Positions 18,027 through 25,826 of a stretch of DNA of 64,000 bases are shown here, in pieces. The translations under genes and the position numbers were made by a program. Numbering within the stretch: the first letter of the stretch is position 1; each line of letters begins with the position of its first letter. Location: NCBI RefSeq assembly GCF_012911865.1, contig NZ_JAAXYH010000002.1, forward strand, positions 1-64,000, in the 5' to 3' direction. Below the pieces are notes generated by a model. It had not been told where the DNA came from. It saw only the letters and a program-made list of their open reading frames with translations, and searched no databases. Source of the DNA: Shewanella salipaludis. GTDB lineage: Bacteria > Pseudomonadota > Gammaproteobacteria > Enterobacterales > Shewanellaceae.

Positions 18027-18515
18027 GCTGTGCAAGCTTTTTTGCCAGTAACCCACATCCTGCCACTGATCAAACTTAAAGCCTATTTTTTCAAAATGGG
18101 CTACTTTCTTCATGCCCATTTTTTCATGGAGTGCAACACTCGCTTGATTTGGCAAGGTTATCCCGCCAATCACAGACTGAACACCACAAGCTTTCAGCTC
18201 CGCCATGAGGGCGATATACAACATGGAGCCATAGCCTTTACCCCTGGTCCCGGGAGCAAGGTAGACTGTGACTTCCACTGAAAATCTGTATGCACTTCTG
18301 TCTTTCCATTTGGTTGCGTAGGTATAGCCAACGACAACCGAATCTTCCACTGCAACCAGCCAGGGCAAACCAGCAGCTTGTACATTCTGAATTCTTCGAT
18401 TGATTTCTGTTGCAGATACCTTTTCTTCTTCAAACGTAATAGCTGTATTTTCAATATAGTGGTTATAAATTCCAGCTATCACTTCTGAGTCAGCTTCCAC
18501 GGCTTTTCTTATCAT
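18024..18515 (-). CDS. GNAT acetyltransferase, phosphinothricin acetyltransferase-like
   Basis: A 163-residue GNAT protein. IRKAVEADSEVIAGIYNHYIENTAITFEE at the N-terminus and the acetyl-CoA loop APGTRGKGYGSMLY are typical of the Pat/Bar and methionine-sulfoximine acetyltransferase group. These N-acetylate small amino-acid-like toxins. The real substrate is unknown. It is AT-rich, and its stop codon overlaps an attC-like TAACAA, as in integron cassettes. Remnants of attC flank it on both sides. The ATG at 18515 was chosen as the first codon matching the family. Confidence 0.82.
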   Translation of the reverse strand: MIRKAVEADSEVIAGIYNHYIENTAITFEEEKVSATEINRRIQNVQAAGLPWLVAVEDSVVVGYTYATKWKDRSAYRFSVEVTVYLAPGTRGKGYGSMLYIALMAELKACGVQSVIGGITLPNQASVALHEKMGMKKVAHFEKIGFKFDQWQDVGYWQKSLHS

Positions 18516-18537
18516 GCTACCCAACTGTATTTTTCTG

Positions 18538-18557
18538 TGTTAACCGTTTGCTAAGCG
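18538..18557 (-). repeat. attC right-arm remnant between acetyltransferase and DUF1330 genes
   Basis: On the minus strand the segment reads CGCTTAGCAAACGGTTAACA. This matches the right arm of the intact attC at 20470-20556 (TTTAGCAAAACGTTA) but has no left arm. Confidence 0.45.
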
Positions 18558-18853
18558 TTTTTTTCATAACATGCAATGATAGTCGTATTGAGCACAGACG
18601 TTGCAAAGAATTGTGACTTGGCTTTTAAGTACTCACTGTCAGAAAAGAAGTCATCCGCTGCGCTTTGACTGGGAAAATTGATCGTGAACACACGGTTGAT
18701 AGCCACCTCTACTTGAGACAGCAGCACCTCAGACACGACAAAATCGAAACCAAAACCGCCGCCATATGTGGTTAAAATGGGCTTCATTGCCTCACGGTAT
18801 TGCGCGTAGGTTTCATTATCTGAAACCTCTAACCCCACTAGCATTTCATACAT
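18551..18853 (-). CDS. DUF1330-like (EthD-fold) small protein
   Basis: A 100-residue ferredoxin-like alpha/beta-barrel protein: MYEMLVGLEVSDNETYAQYREAMKPIL, FDFVVSEVL, VFTINFPSQSAADDFFSDSEYLKAK. DUF1330 proteins are common in integron cassettes and have no established function. The ATG at 18853 has GGAG eight bases upstream. A run of eleven 7-bp repeats lies 20 bp beyond the ribosome binding site, in the promoter region. Changes in repeat number could therefore alter expression (inference). Confidence 0.8.
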   Translation of the reverse strand: MYEMLVGLEVSDNETYAQYREAMKPILTTYGGGFGFDFVVSEVLLSQVEVAINRVFTINFPSQSAADDFFSDSEYLKAKSQFFATSVLNTTIIACYEKNA

Positions 18854-18875
18854 CACAACATCTCCATTGTTCCTT

Positions 18876-18956
18876 GTTTAGTGTTTAGTGTTTAGTGTTT
18901 AGTGTTTAGTGTTTAGTGTTTAGTGTTTAGTGTTTAGTGTTTAGTGTTTAGTGTTT
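18876..18956. repeat. Heptanucleotide tandem array (GTTTAGT)n
   Basis: Eleven perfect copies of GTTTAGT plus GTTT, with no mismatches over 81 bases. It lies between the DUF1330 gene and the 138-residue hypothetical gene, just upstream of the former. Seven is not a multiple of three, and perfect arrays of this size are prone to slippage. Confidence 0.97.
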
Positions 18957-19038
18957 CGGCAACACACTCGCTCCTCCCCATAATTTTGTTAGTTCAACAA
19001 AATAAAATAGCCGCAGGCAAGACCAACACCACCCCTAA

Positions 19039-19455
19039 CTATTTCTGTTTATTTAAATTAAACCTTAAAATCTCACTTTTCCAGGTTTCATACAGACTGC
19101 CATCAAGTATTTCTAGAAATATGGTGCAATCTGTAATAATAAAAACTGATCCTAATGGATCGTTCTTATCAAACATCATTTTATAAAAATAGATTTCTTG
19201 ACCATTCCATTTGTAAGGGTGCCTGTCAATTTTTACTTCAGCATCGTAAAGCACTTTCCCATCGACAATGTTATTGATTAAATCACATTTTTCTTCATCA
19301 TGATTAATCAAAGCCAATGCAACCCCTGATTTTTGATTATAGATCTTTACACTGAAATGTTCAGAACTATACCTTGCAGTTGAATTTTCAGGCAATGGTA
19401 AAGCCCCACCGAAAGCCTCTATATATGCTACAGCACAAACATTTAAAGGAATCAT
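19039..19455 (-). CDS. Hypothetical protein (cassette-borne)
   Basis: A 138-residue AT-rich gene product that I do not recognise. It starts MIPLNVCAVAYIEAFGGALPLPE and ends ETWKSEILRFNLNKQK. It is soluble and mixed alpha/beta, with no signal, membrane segment or known motif; the aromatic patch KWNGQEIYFYKMMFDK is its most distinctive part. Upstream on the minus strand a GTTATACC motif resembles the end of an attC, and the codon use differs from the chromosomal backbone. Both support cassette origin. The start is uncertain. Confidence 0.6.
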   Translation of the reverse strand: MIPLNVCAVAYIEAFGGALPLPENSTARYSSEHFSVKIYNQKSGVALALINHDEEKCDLINNIVDGKVLYDAEVKIDRHPYKWNGQEIYFYKMMFDKNDPLGSVFIITDCTIFLEILDGSLYETWKSEILRFNLNKQK

Positions 19456-19636
19456 TAAAAAATCAGAAGGTATAACTTTTTAAATGCCAAAATAGGCCTC
19501 TCCACATCGACGAGCAATCAGGTAACTTCGTTCATTAAAAATTGAGACTGGAACAGTAAAGATCAGCAGCACTTATTGAAGAGTGGAACATTTTCGCCAC
19601 AAAAAAATAAACGCAATCCTTATAAATTAATACATT

Positions 19637-19822
19637 TCAAAATAAAACATCCATGTTAAAATCAGTATAGTTATCGACATAATAAAACATGCGTCTATGC
19701 ATTAAATGAAATTTAACTTCAGAAAACCTATCAGCTCTCAATTCAGAAAACATCTTTAATAACTCCTCTGACTCTTTTCCTTGGAGTAATTTCGCAGCAA
19801 AAATAAACTCACTACTCTTAAT
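19637..19822 (-). pseudogene. Truncated gene: 61-codon C-terminal fragment
   Basis: An open frame without a start codon runs IKSSEFIFAAKLLQGKES ... HRRMFYYVDNYTDFNMDVLF and then TGA. The composition is protein-like and AT-rich, as in the neighbouring cassette genes. At its 5' end it abuts, directly after a TAG, a GC-richer segment that ends near an IS3-like terminus at 20100. The simplest reading is that the rest of the gene was removed by insertion or deletion there. The family is unknown. Confidence 0.5.
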
Positions 19823-20100
19823 CTAAAGTACCTTAAACTGCGCCAGCACCTGTTTAATAGGTTCATCCCTATTGCTATTACCTCCGCACTTCCTCGCCTG
19901 ATTCAGCAGGTACTGCATCGCCTCCATGACTGTGCCATTTTAACGACCGAGACACCCATAATTTGGGGCTCGTGATAGCACATATGTGGTCTTGGTTTCA
20001 GATAAGTCAGACGATGCGATGCAGTTCCCCGGTTTTGTATGCCGGCATAGGAACACCTCAAGTGACTCATTTTGGTGTCCACTGAAACGGGGCAAGTTCA
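19823..20100 (-). mobile_element. Probable IS3-family remnant
   Basis: On the minus strand the segment begins TGAACTTGCCCC and reads AGTGGACACC a few bases later, which resembles the terminal repeats of IS3-group elements (IS3 itself begins TGATCTTACCC ... AGTGGACAC). A short frame MPAYKTGELHRIV stops early, and another frame reads MEAMQYLLNQARK ... QVLAQFKVL before TAG. No complete transposase is present. GC content differs from both flanks. The far boundary is not defined. Confidence 0.35.
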
Positions 20101-20128
20101 AGATCGGTATAACTGGGTTGTTATATTT
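20101..20128 (-). repeat. Collapsed attC site
   Basis: On the minus strand the lipoprotein stop codon is followed at once by ATATAACAACCC and then AGTTATACC. These are the two ends of an attC without the central hairpin, adjacent to the IS-like terminus. Confidence 0.45.
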
Positions 20129-20465
20129 AATTTTTTGAAATACTCACTTTCGTTTTTGACGCAGATGCGAGTTCGATCACTTGTGCATACGTTAAACCAT
20201 CGAGCTTTTTACTCAGAATATCGTAGTTCATGCCTTCCATCGCTGGATCACCCAACATATCGTAGACACTATTAACATCGGAGAACTGAATGGCTAATAA
20301 AGCCATGGCAAACTGTTGCTTCTTATTTTTAGACAATTTCTTAAATAGATAATTAATATCTTTTTGAATAGTTTGGCTGCTGTTACCGTTAAGTACGAAG
20401 GTATCTGAGACGCTAGCACAGCCAACAGAGGTTAATAGTGTCAGACCCAAAAATAGACTTTTCAT
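20127..20465 (-). CDS. Small lipoprotein in an integron cassette (DUF6694-like)
   Basis: A 112-residue protein with a lipoprotein signal (SLFLGLTLLTSVGC, lipobox TSVGC). It ends in a LDGLTYAQVIELASASK segment that resembles the DUF6694 lipoproteins; function unknown. The ATG is 9 bases downstream of the GTTATAT end of the intact attC at 20470-20556, and the stop is followed at once by TATAACAA. This is exactly the geometry of a tight integron cassette that brings no promoter of its own. Confidence 0.72.
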   Translation of the reverse strand: MKSLFLGLTLLTSVGCASVSDTFVLNGNSSQTIQKDINYLFKKLSKNKKQQFAMALLAIQFSDVNSVYDMLGDPAMEGMNYDILSKKLDGLTYAQVIELASASKTKVSISKN

Positions 20466-20469
20466 AAAA

Positions 20470-20556
20470 TATAACGTTTTGCTAAACGGCGCGCGTTAGC
20501 GCGTCCAGTGGAGGCCGCTTTTTGGCCGGAACGATGTTTGAGCAACTTGTTATAAA
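20470..20556 (-). repeat. Integron attC recombination site, intact
   Basis: Read on the minus strand, the site starts TATAACAAGTTGCTCAAAC and ends CGTTTAGCAAAACGTTATAT. The outer arms pair as GTTGCTCAAAC against GTTTAGCAAAAC with one unpaired G on one arm, the hallmark extrahelical base that orients attC folding. The centre holds GC-rich hairpins (CGGCC...GGCCG and GCGCGTTAGCGCG-like). It starts 2 bases after the stop codon of the 182-residue gene and ends 5 bases before the lipoprotein start. No integrase gene is visible in the window. Confidence 0.85.
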
Positions 20557-21105
20557 TTATCTACTACCCCGATATACAATGTCGCCTTCTTTAATACCAA
20601 GATCTAAACGCATTGTGTTTAGTAGTGCATCTGCTTTTTCTCGCATTTCTTCCCAACTGGCACTTTGACCTTCGTACATAATCGGTATGAAGAAATCGAT
20701 CATTTCGTTGTATTTATCCATTACCTCCTGAGTAGAAACAAGACTTAAATAGCCATAGGCCTTATTTCTGCAAAGCGCAAACGAATGCTCCACATCAGGA
20801 TTAACGGCGCGCTGTTTTTTTGTTGTTACAGCTTCAAGTTCACGGAGTATTTCACTAATTAAATGCACAACATCTTTGTAGATCGCGAGCTTGTCGAAAT
20901 GACGAGTAATTTCTTTTTGTTTTAGGAGGTCTAATTCTTTCTTTATACCCTCTAGTGCTTCAGAGTGTTTAGCTCGCTCATTTTGTAGCATTCGCTTTGC
21001 CCACACTCCACCAAGCCAACTTGAAAAAGCGGCTAAGATTAAGGCGCTACCACCAACTGAAGCTATAACAGCCGTGGCAATCTTGAAGACTTCATCGATA
21101 TTCAT
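20557..21105 (-). CDS. Membrane-anchored hypothetical protein (cassette-borne)
   Basis: A 182-residue protein with one N-terminal membrane segment (IATAVIASVGGSALILAAFSSWL). A helical, probably coiled-coil cytosolic part follows (ERAKHSEALEGIKKELDLLKQKE), with further helices to the end. The topology resembles proteins often found in mobile regions, but I know no function. The stop codon runs straight into the attC at 20470-20556. Ahead of its ATG a GTTATAA sequence fits the end of an upstream recombination site, so the gene is the attC-bearing cassette. Confidence 0.7.
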   Translation of the reverse strand: MNIDEVFKIATAVIASVGGSALILAAFSSWLGGVWAKRMLQNERAKHSEALEGIKKELDLLKQKEITRHFDKLAIYKDVVHLISEILRELEAVTTKKQRAVNPDVEHSFALCRNKAYGYLSLVSTQEVMDKYNEMIDFFIPIMYEGQSASWEEMREKADALLNTMRLDLGIKEGDIVYRGSR

Positions 21106-21843
21106 AATAATTTATAACATTTTAATAGTGCGCATGCGCATATGTACATAGGTCCAATGCAAACCAGATTATCACAACTTACTGTTTTGTAAACCATTCA
21201 ACTTGTTCACCCCACTAAGCCTTCCGGCTAAACGCGCATGCGCTCTTGCACCTCTTTATGAGCGGGCAAGATCTCGTTATTTTCTCCCCCCTCACGCAGA
21301 GAATTGGTCCATCTCCAGCCACGCTACCGCCCCTGGATCCGGGCCTCCACCTTGCCGCTGTATGCTGCTCTCGATTGTTGGGTACTCTCGATTATTGAAT
21401 GCCCGTGAGCGTCACTTGTCGAAAACGGGAATGAGGTGCATGGAAGTAAATGTGAGGCAAGAAACCCTATGGCTCTCTGTTGCTATCTTCCTGACAACTG
21501 GGCTGCTTCCATGACAATATCATCACTGTTATTAATGAGTTAACTTAGGATATATTCGCCGCTATGGCAAGCTGAAAACGGCTGCAGGCATCACTTTAGC
21601 CGGCACAGACCTTTTCGGCATTGCTGCGCCTGTCTGCTTAGTGCGTGCATGCCGGCCGGCCGGCCGGGGGTAATGTGTCCGTGACTTACTATGACAGCCA
21701 GCAGTGGCAGCTCTCAGCTATCAACTACCAGCTCCCAGCTCTCTGTTAACAGGCATGGCCCCGATGCGGGCGGCGGAAACAAAACGGGGACAGGTAAGTA
21801 CCTGTCCCCGTGACATTCGCGGTGTAAATCCGGCGCGTTAGGC
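21106..21843. other. Intergenic region without a recognisable gene
   Basis: The part next to the cassette gene is AT-rich and contains the palindrome TGCGCATGCGCA near 21131. Further right are a GCCG-repeat run (21651-21670) and an AGCT-rich imperfect repeat (about 21706-21746). A 103-codon frame at 21203-21514 is rich in Arg, Pro and Cys and lacks coding character, so it was not called. The region marks the edge between acquired DNA and the rnd-fadD backbone. Confidence 0.45.
21785..21810. repeat. Perfect 26-bp palindrome (REP/RAYT-like)
   Basis: The arms CGGGGACAGGTA and TACCTGTCCCCG are perfect 12-bp inverted repeats around AG. Similar GGGGACAGGTA palindromes commonly flank REP-associated tyrosine transposase units in gammaproteobacteria. 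It lies 34 bp downstream of rnd and could also end rnd transcription. Confidence 0.75.
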
Positions 21844-22953
21844 TCAGAGTCTCAGTTGCCCCAACGCCTCGGCGGCGAGGGTGCCGCGCCAGCCGCTGAG
21901 CACCAAGGGGGTCTCTCCCTGCTTGCCGGCCCATAGCCATTGCAAGTAATCATGGATGTGGCGCTTGGAGCTCAGGAGTTCGACCGGCACCTGATGGTGC
22001 TCGCACACCTGCGTCAGGCAGTTCTTGATCGCCTTGAAGGCGGACTTGTAGCCCGGCTTGAGCGCCAGCACATCCACGGCCTCGGGCAAGTTGGCCAGAT
22101 CCGCAGTCTGCAGCACCCTGAGCAGATCTTTGCCGTGGATCCGTTTCTCTTGTTCGGTCAGGTCATTGATCCGCAACAGCTCGGGCAGGCTGCCTGGTTG
22201 CTTCTTCGCCAGGGCGATCAGGGCGTGATCTTTGACGACGAAGCCCAGGGCGAGATCCCGCGCCAGGGCCTTCTCCATGCGCCACTTGGCCAGCACCTTG
22301 AGGTAGGCCAATTGTTGCTGCGTCAGCTGGAAGGCATTCTTCACCCTGAGATAGGCGACGCTTGTGTCGGGCGCCGCCAGGCGGTCCTGGGTCATGCGCT
22401 CGCCTTCTTCGTATACCCAGGCCAGCCTGCCCTGCTGTTCCAGCTTGGCCAGCAGCTGAGGGTATAGCTTGTAGAGGTAGAACACATCGTTGGCGGCATA
22501 GTTGAGCTGGGCTTCGCTCAGGGGGCGTTTCATCCAGTCGGTACGCGACTCGCCCTTATCCACTATCACTTCGAGGCAGGTCTCTACCAGCTTGGCGTAA
22601 CCCATGCCATGACCCATGCCACAGACGGAGGCGGCTATCTGGCTGTCGAACAAGGGACCTGGCTGACATTGGCCATTATGGGCGAACACTTCCAGATCTT
22701 CGCTGCAGGAATGCACCAGTTTGATGATGCCGGGGTCGGTCAACAGGCTCCAGAAGGGCGAGAGATCCTGTATGGCAACCGGGTCTATCAATGCCAGGCT
22801 CTTGCCGTCGTAGGCCTGGATCAGCCCGAGTCTGGCGTAGTAGGTCCGGGTGCGGACAAATTCGGTATCCAGCACCAGCAGCTTAGCCTGGCGATATTGT
22901 TCAACCAGTTGCGCCAGTGCGGCTTCATCACTCACATATTGAAACGCTAACAA
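21844..22953 (-). CDS. rnd: Ribonuclease D
   Basis: A 369-residue 3'-5' exoribonuclease that trims tRNA and other small RNA precursors. The DEDD exonuclease motifs are LVLDTEFVRTRTYYARLGLIQ (D-x-E), LVHSCSEDLEVF and LNYAANDVFYLYKLY. An HRDC domain follows (QLAYLKVLAKWREKALARDL type). The start is taken as TTG at 22953, because GGAG lies six bases upstream and the protein then begins LAFQYVSDEAAL. The E. coli rnd gene also uses UUG. Reading further upstream crosses the fadD terminator. It is downstream of fadD on the same strand. Confidence 0.92.
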   Translation of the reverse strand: MLAFQYVSDEAALAQLVEQYRQAKLLVLDTEFVRTRTYYARLGLIQAYDGKSLALIDPVAIQDLSPFWSLLTDPGIIKLVHSCSEDLEVFAHNGQCQPGPLFDSQIAASVCGMGHGMGYAKLVETCLEVIVDKGESRTDWMKRPLSEAQLNYAANDVFYLYKLYPQLLAKLEQQGRLAWVYEEGERMTQDRLAAPDTSVAYLRVKNAFQLTQQQLAYLKVLAKWRMEKALARDLALGFVVKDHALIALAKKQPGSLPELLRINDLTEQEKRIHGKDLLRVLQTADLANLPEAVDVLALKPGYKSAFKAIKNCLTQVCEHHQVPVELLSSKRHIHDYLQWLWAGKQGETPLVLSGWRGTLAAEALGQLRL

Positions 22954-22986
22954 ATTATTCTCCGGAATGAGGGGCCCTAAAAACAA

Positions 22987-23006
22987 AAGCCGGCAATTGC
23001 CGGCTT
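22987..23006 (-). terminator. Rho-independent terminator of fadD
   Basis: AAGCCGGCAATTGCCGGCTT is a perfect palindrome five bases past the fadD stop, followed on the minus strand by TTGTTTTT. It separates fadD from rnd. Confidence 0.85.
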
Positions 23007-23011
23007 CATCC

Positions 23012-24685
23012 TTACGCAGTCTTGACTTCGTCTCGAAGTTCCCGGCGTAAGATCTTGCCCACATTGGTTTTGGGTAATTCCTGACGGAATTCTACCAGCT
23101 TAGGCACCTTATATCCCGTTAAATGATGACGGCAATGGGCGACTATCTCGGCTTCGGTGAGGGATTTGTCTTTGGCAACCACAAATATCTTCACCAATTC
23201 GCCGCTGGCTTCGTTGGGTACCCCAACCGCCGCCACTTCCAGCACCTTGGGATGCATGGCCACCACTTCTTCCACTTCGTTGGGGAAGACGTTGAAACCC
23301 GACACCAAGATCATGTCTTTCTTGCGATCGACTATGAAGAAGAAGCCCTGCTCATCCATATAGCCTATGTCACCGGTCGCCAACCAACCCTCGGCGTCGA
23401 GCACCTTGGCGGTTTCTTCCGGCCGCTGCCAGTAGCCCTTCATCACCTGGGGGCCCTTGCCGAACAACTCGCCGGTCTCGCCCTGGGGCAAGACCTTGCC
23501 TTCCTCATCGCGGATCTGGATCTGGGTCGAAGGCGCCGGAAAACCTATGGAGCCGTTGTAGCCCTCGAGGTTATAGGGACAACAGGCCAACAGGGGTGAG
23601 GCTTCGGTGAGGCCATAACCTTCCAGCAAGCGGGTCTGGGTTATCGCCTGCCACTTGTCGGCCACGGATCTCTGGACCGCCATGCCACCGCCGATGGACA
23701 GCTTGAGCCGGGAAAAGTCCAGCCGCCGGAATTCCTCACTGTTCACCAGCGCGTTGAAGAGGGTGTTCACCCCTGTCAGGGCGGTGAAGGGGTATTTCTT
23801 CAGCTCACTGACGAAACCGGGAATGTCCCTGGGATTGGTGATCAGCAGGTTGTTGCTGCCCTTATGCAGGAACAAGAGGCAGTTCACCGTCAAGGCGAAG
23901 ATGTGGTACAGCGGCAAGGCCGTCACCACCAACTCTGTGCCCTTGTTGAGCATGGGCGAATAGGCGCCGTCGGCCTGCAGCACGTTGCTGACCACATTGC
24001 CATGGGTCAGCATGGCGCCCTTGGAGACCCCAGTGGTGCCGCCCGTATATTGCAGGAAGGCCAGATCATCGAAGTCGATTCTGGGCTTGACGTACTGCAT
24101 CCGCCGCCCCTTAGACAGGGCATCACGCAGCGACAGCGCCTTGGGCAGATGGTACTTGGGTACCAGCTTCTTGATGTACTTGACCACGAAATTGACCAAG
24201 GTGCGCTTGGGGGCGCTGAGCAGATCCCCGAGCCCAGTGATGATCACGCTCTCCACCTGGGTCTCATCCACCACTTCTTCCAGGGTGCGGGCGAAGTTGG
24301 ACACTACCACTATCGCCCTGGCGCCCGAGTCGTTGAGCTGGTGCTTGAGCTCCCTGGGGGTGTAGAGGGGGTTCACATTCACAACCACCATGCCGGCACG
24401 CAAAATACCGAACAGGGCGATGGGATATTGCAGCAGATTCGGCATCATCAAGGCGACCCTGTCACCCTGTTTGAGTCCCAATTGATTCTGCAAATAAGCG
24501 GCGAAGGCCCGGCTGCGCTCTTCCAGCTTACGATAGGTTAAGGTCGCGCCCATGTTGATAAAGGCGGGTTGGTCGGCATATTTGGCCACCGAGGTCTCAA
24601 ACATATCGACAAGGGAAGTGTATTGCGCCGTATCTATTTCGGCAGGCACGTCTTCGGGCAAATTCTCAATCCAAGGCTGGTCCAC
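23012..24685 (-). CDS. fadD: Long-chain acyl-CoA synthetase
   Basis: A 557-residue AMP-forming ligase that activates long-chain fatty acids with ATP and CoA at the inner membrane, feeding beta-oxidation. The P-loop [16 protein letters not shown] (about residue 213), the A5 motif [13 protein letters not shown]7 [16 protein letters not shown]8 [26 protein letters not shown] and the catalytic Lys region [14 protein letters not shown] are all present. The length matches E. coli FadD. The 190-bp AT-rich stretch upstream presumably holds its promoter. Confidence 0.95.
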   Translation of the reverse strand: MDQPWIENLPEDVPAEIDTAQYTSLVDMFETSVAKYADQPAFINMGATLTYRKLEERSRAFAAYLQNQLGLKQGDRVALMMPNLLQYPIALFGILRAGMVVVNVNPLYTPRELKHQLNDSGARAIVVVSNFARTLEEVVDETQVESVIITGLGDLLSAPKRTLVNFVVKYIKKLVPKYHLPKALSLRDALSKGRRMQYVKPRIDFDDLAFLQYTGGTTGVSKGAMLTHGNVVSNVLQADGAYSPMLNKGTELVVTALPLYHIFALTVNCLLFLHKGSNNLLITNPRDIPGFVSELKKYPFTALTGVNTLFNALVNSEEFRRLDFSRLKLSIGGGMAVQRSVADKWQAITQTRLLEGYGLTEASPLLACCPYNLEGYNGSIGFPAPSTQIQIRDEEGKVLPQGETGELFGKGPQVMKGYWQRPEETAKVLDAEGWLATGDIGYMDEQGFFFIVDRKKDMILVSGFNVFPNEVEEVVAMHPKVLEVAAVGVPNEASGELVKIFVVAKDKSLTEAEIVAHCRHHLTGYKVPKLVEFRQELPKTNVGKILRRELRDEVKTA

Positions 24686-24878
24686 AAATCTCTCCTAGAA
24701 TCCCCATGGCGGCAGCAATGCAGCCAGGGTCAATGTAAGGCGTGCGTAAAATTGCTTATTAAAACGCCGACTTACTTCTTATACTTATTGAACACCCACA
24801 AAAATCATACGGGCGTTTTAATTTTTGATCATCATCACATAAATGCAACCAAAAGCCCAGCCCGATTTTTGGTATGCA

Positions 24879-25793
24879 TCATCGCCCCGCCGAGACGCTT
24901 TTCTCGGCCAGAAACGCCCTGATCTCTGCGGCCACCCCGGCGGCATTGCCCATGTGCAGGTGATGATCCCCCGGCAACACGGCTTCGGTCAGGTGGCGGT
25001 ACCAGCCCCTGGCCAATGGCAAGGCGCTCCTGAGCTGGTGAAAACCCTCGCTGCCGGTCAACAACAGGGTCGGGGTGGCCACCTGCTGCATCAGGGCGTC
25101 GACCTGCTCGAAGGTCAGTCGCAGCGGCGAGTCCAGCTTCAACCTGGGATCGCTGCGCCAGCAAAAGCCCTGCTCCGTCTGGCGCATGTTGCGCTCCACC
25201 AGCAAGCGGCACCAGGACTCGTCGAGGCCGGTGATACCGGCCCTGGCACGCACCGCCACCTCGAGCGACTCGTACGAGGTGGCGGGTTTGCCCCTGTTGC
25301 CGAGCCAGCGCCCGTGCTGGTTGAAACTGTGCGCCAGGCGCTGCCCCGACTTGGCGGCATCTTCGAACAGCGGGCATAGGGCTTCGATCAATACCAACTT
25401 ATTGACCTTGGCGCCAAAGCCGGCGGTATAGGCCGAGGCGACTATGCCCCCCAAGGAATGCCCGAGGATGGCGACCGGGGCCAGGGTCTGACCCAGGTGC
25501 GCCAGCAGTTGATCCAAATCATAGAGATAATCGAGCCAATGCAGCGGATAGGCCCCTGGCCTATGGTCAGACAAACCATGCCCAGGCCAGTCTATGGCCA
25601 ACAACTGGAAATCACTCAGGTGCCCGGCCAGCGGCGCGAAACTGTTGGCGTTATCCAGCCAGCCATGCAAGGCCAGCAACAAGGGCTTATCCTTCGCCCC
25701 CCAGCGTCGACCGCAGAGGCGAATATGGGGCAACGCCAGCTCAACTTGCTGTCCCGCCGGCGGCGGATTTTCGGGGGCGGAAGATTGCCACAT
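24879..25793 (-). CDS. Alpha/beta-hydrolase
   Basis: A 304-residue alpha/beta-hydrolase fold protein. The oxyanion-side motif LALHGWLDNANSF, the strand AIDWPGHGLSDHRP, the nucleophile elbow ILGHSLGGIVAS (Ser near residue 116) and the late His in LPGDHHLHM are visible, so a complete Ser-Asp-His triad is plausible. It belongs with the short esterase or epoxide-hydrolase-like group; the substrate is unknown. It lies upstream of fadD on the same strand, a position that would suit a lipid or ester hydrolase (inference). Confidence 0.85.
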   Translation of the reverse strand: MWQSSAPENPPPAGQQVELALPHIRLCGRRWGAKDKPLLLALHGWLDNANSFAPLAGHLSDFQLLAIDWPGHGLSDHRPGAYPLHWLDYLYDLDQLLAHLGQTLAPVAILGHSLGGIVASAYTAGFGAKVNKLVLIEALCPLFEDAAKSGQRLAHSFNQHGRWLGNRGKPATSYESLEVAVRARAGITGLDESWCRLLVERNMRQTEQGFCWRSDPRLKLDSPLRLTFEQVDALMQQVATPTLLLTGSEGFHQLRSALPLARGWYRHLTEAVLPGDHHLHMGNAAGVAAEIRAFLAEKSVSAGR

Positions 25794-25826
25794 ATAGCCT
25801 CGAATGTCAGTTAGCTTGTCGCTAAT

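Noticed and set aside
18024..18956. CRISPR-like regular repeats
   Set aside because: The 7-bp array has no spacers and no cas genes are near; it is a simple tandem repeat.
21203..21514. 103-codon open frame between the cassette genes and rnd
   Set aside because: Arg/Pro/Cys-rich translation, no family, no ribosome binding site; not believable as a gene.
22954..23064. Extended rnd start inside the fadD end
   Set aside because: The extension crosses the fadD terminator and overlaps the fadD 3' end; TTG 22953 with GGAG is better.
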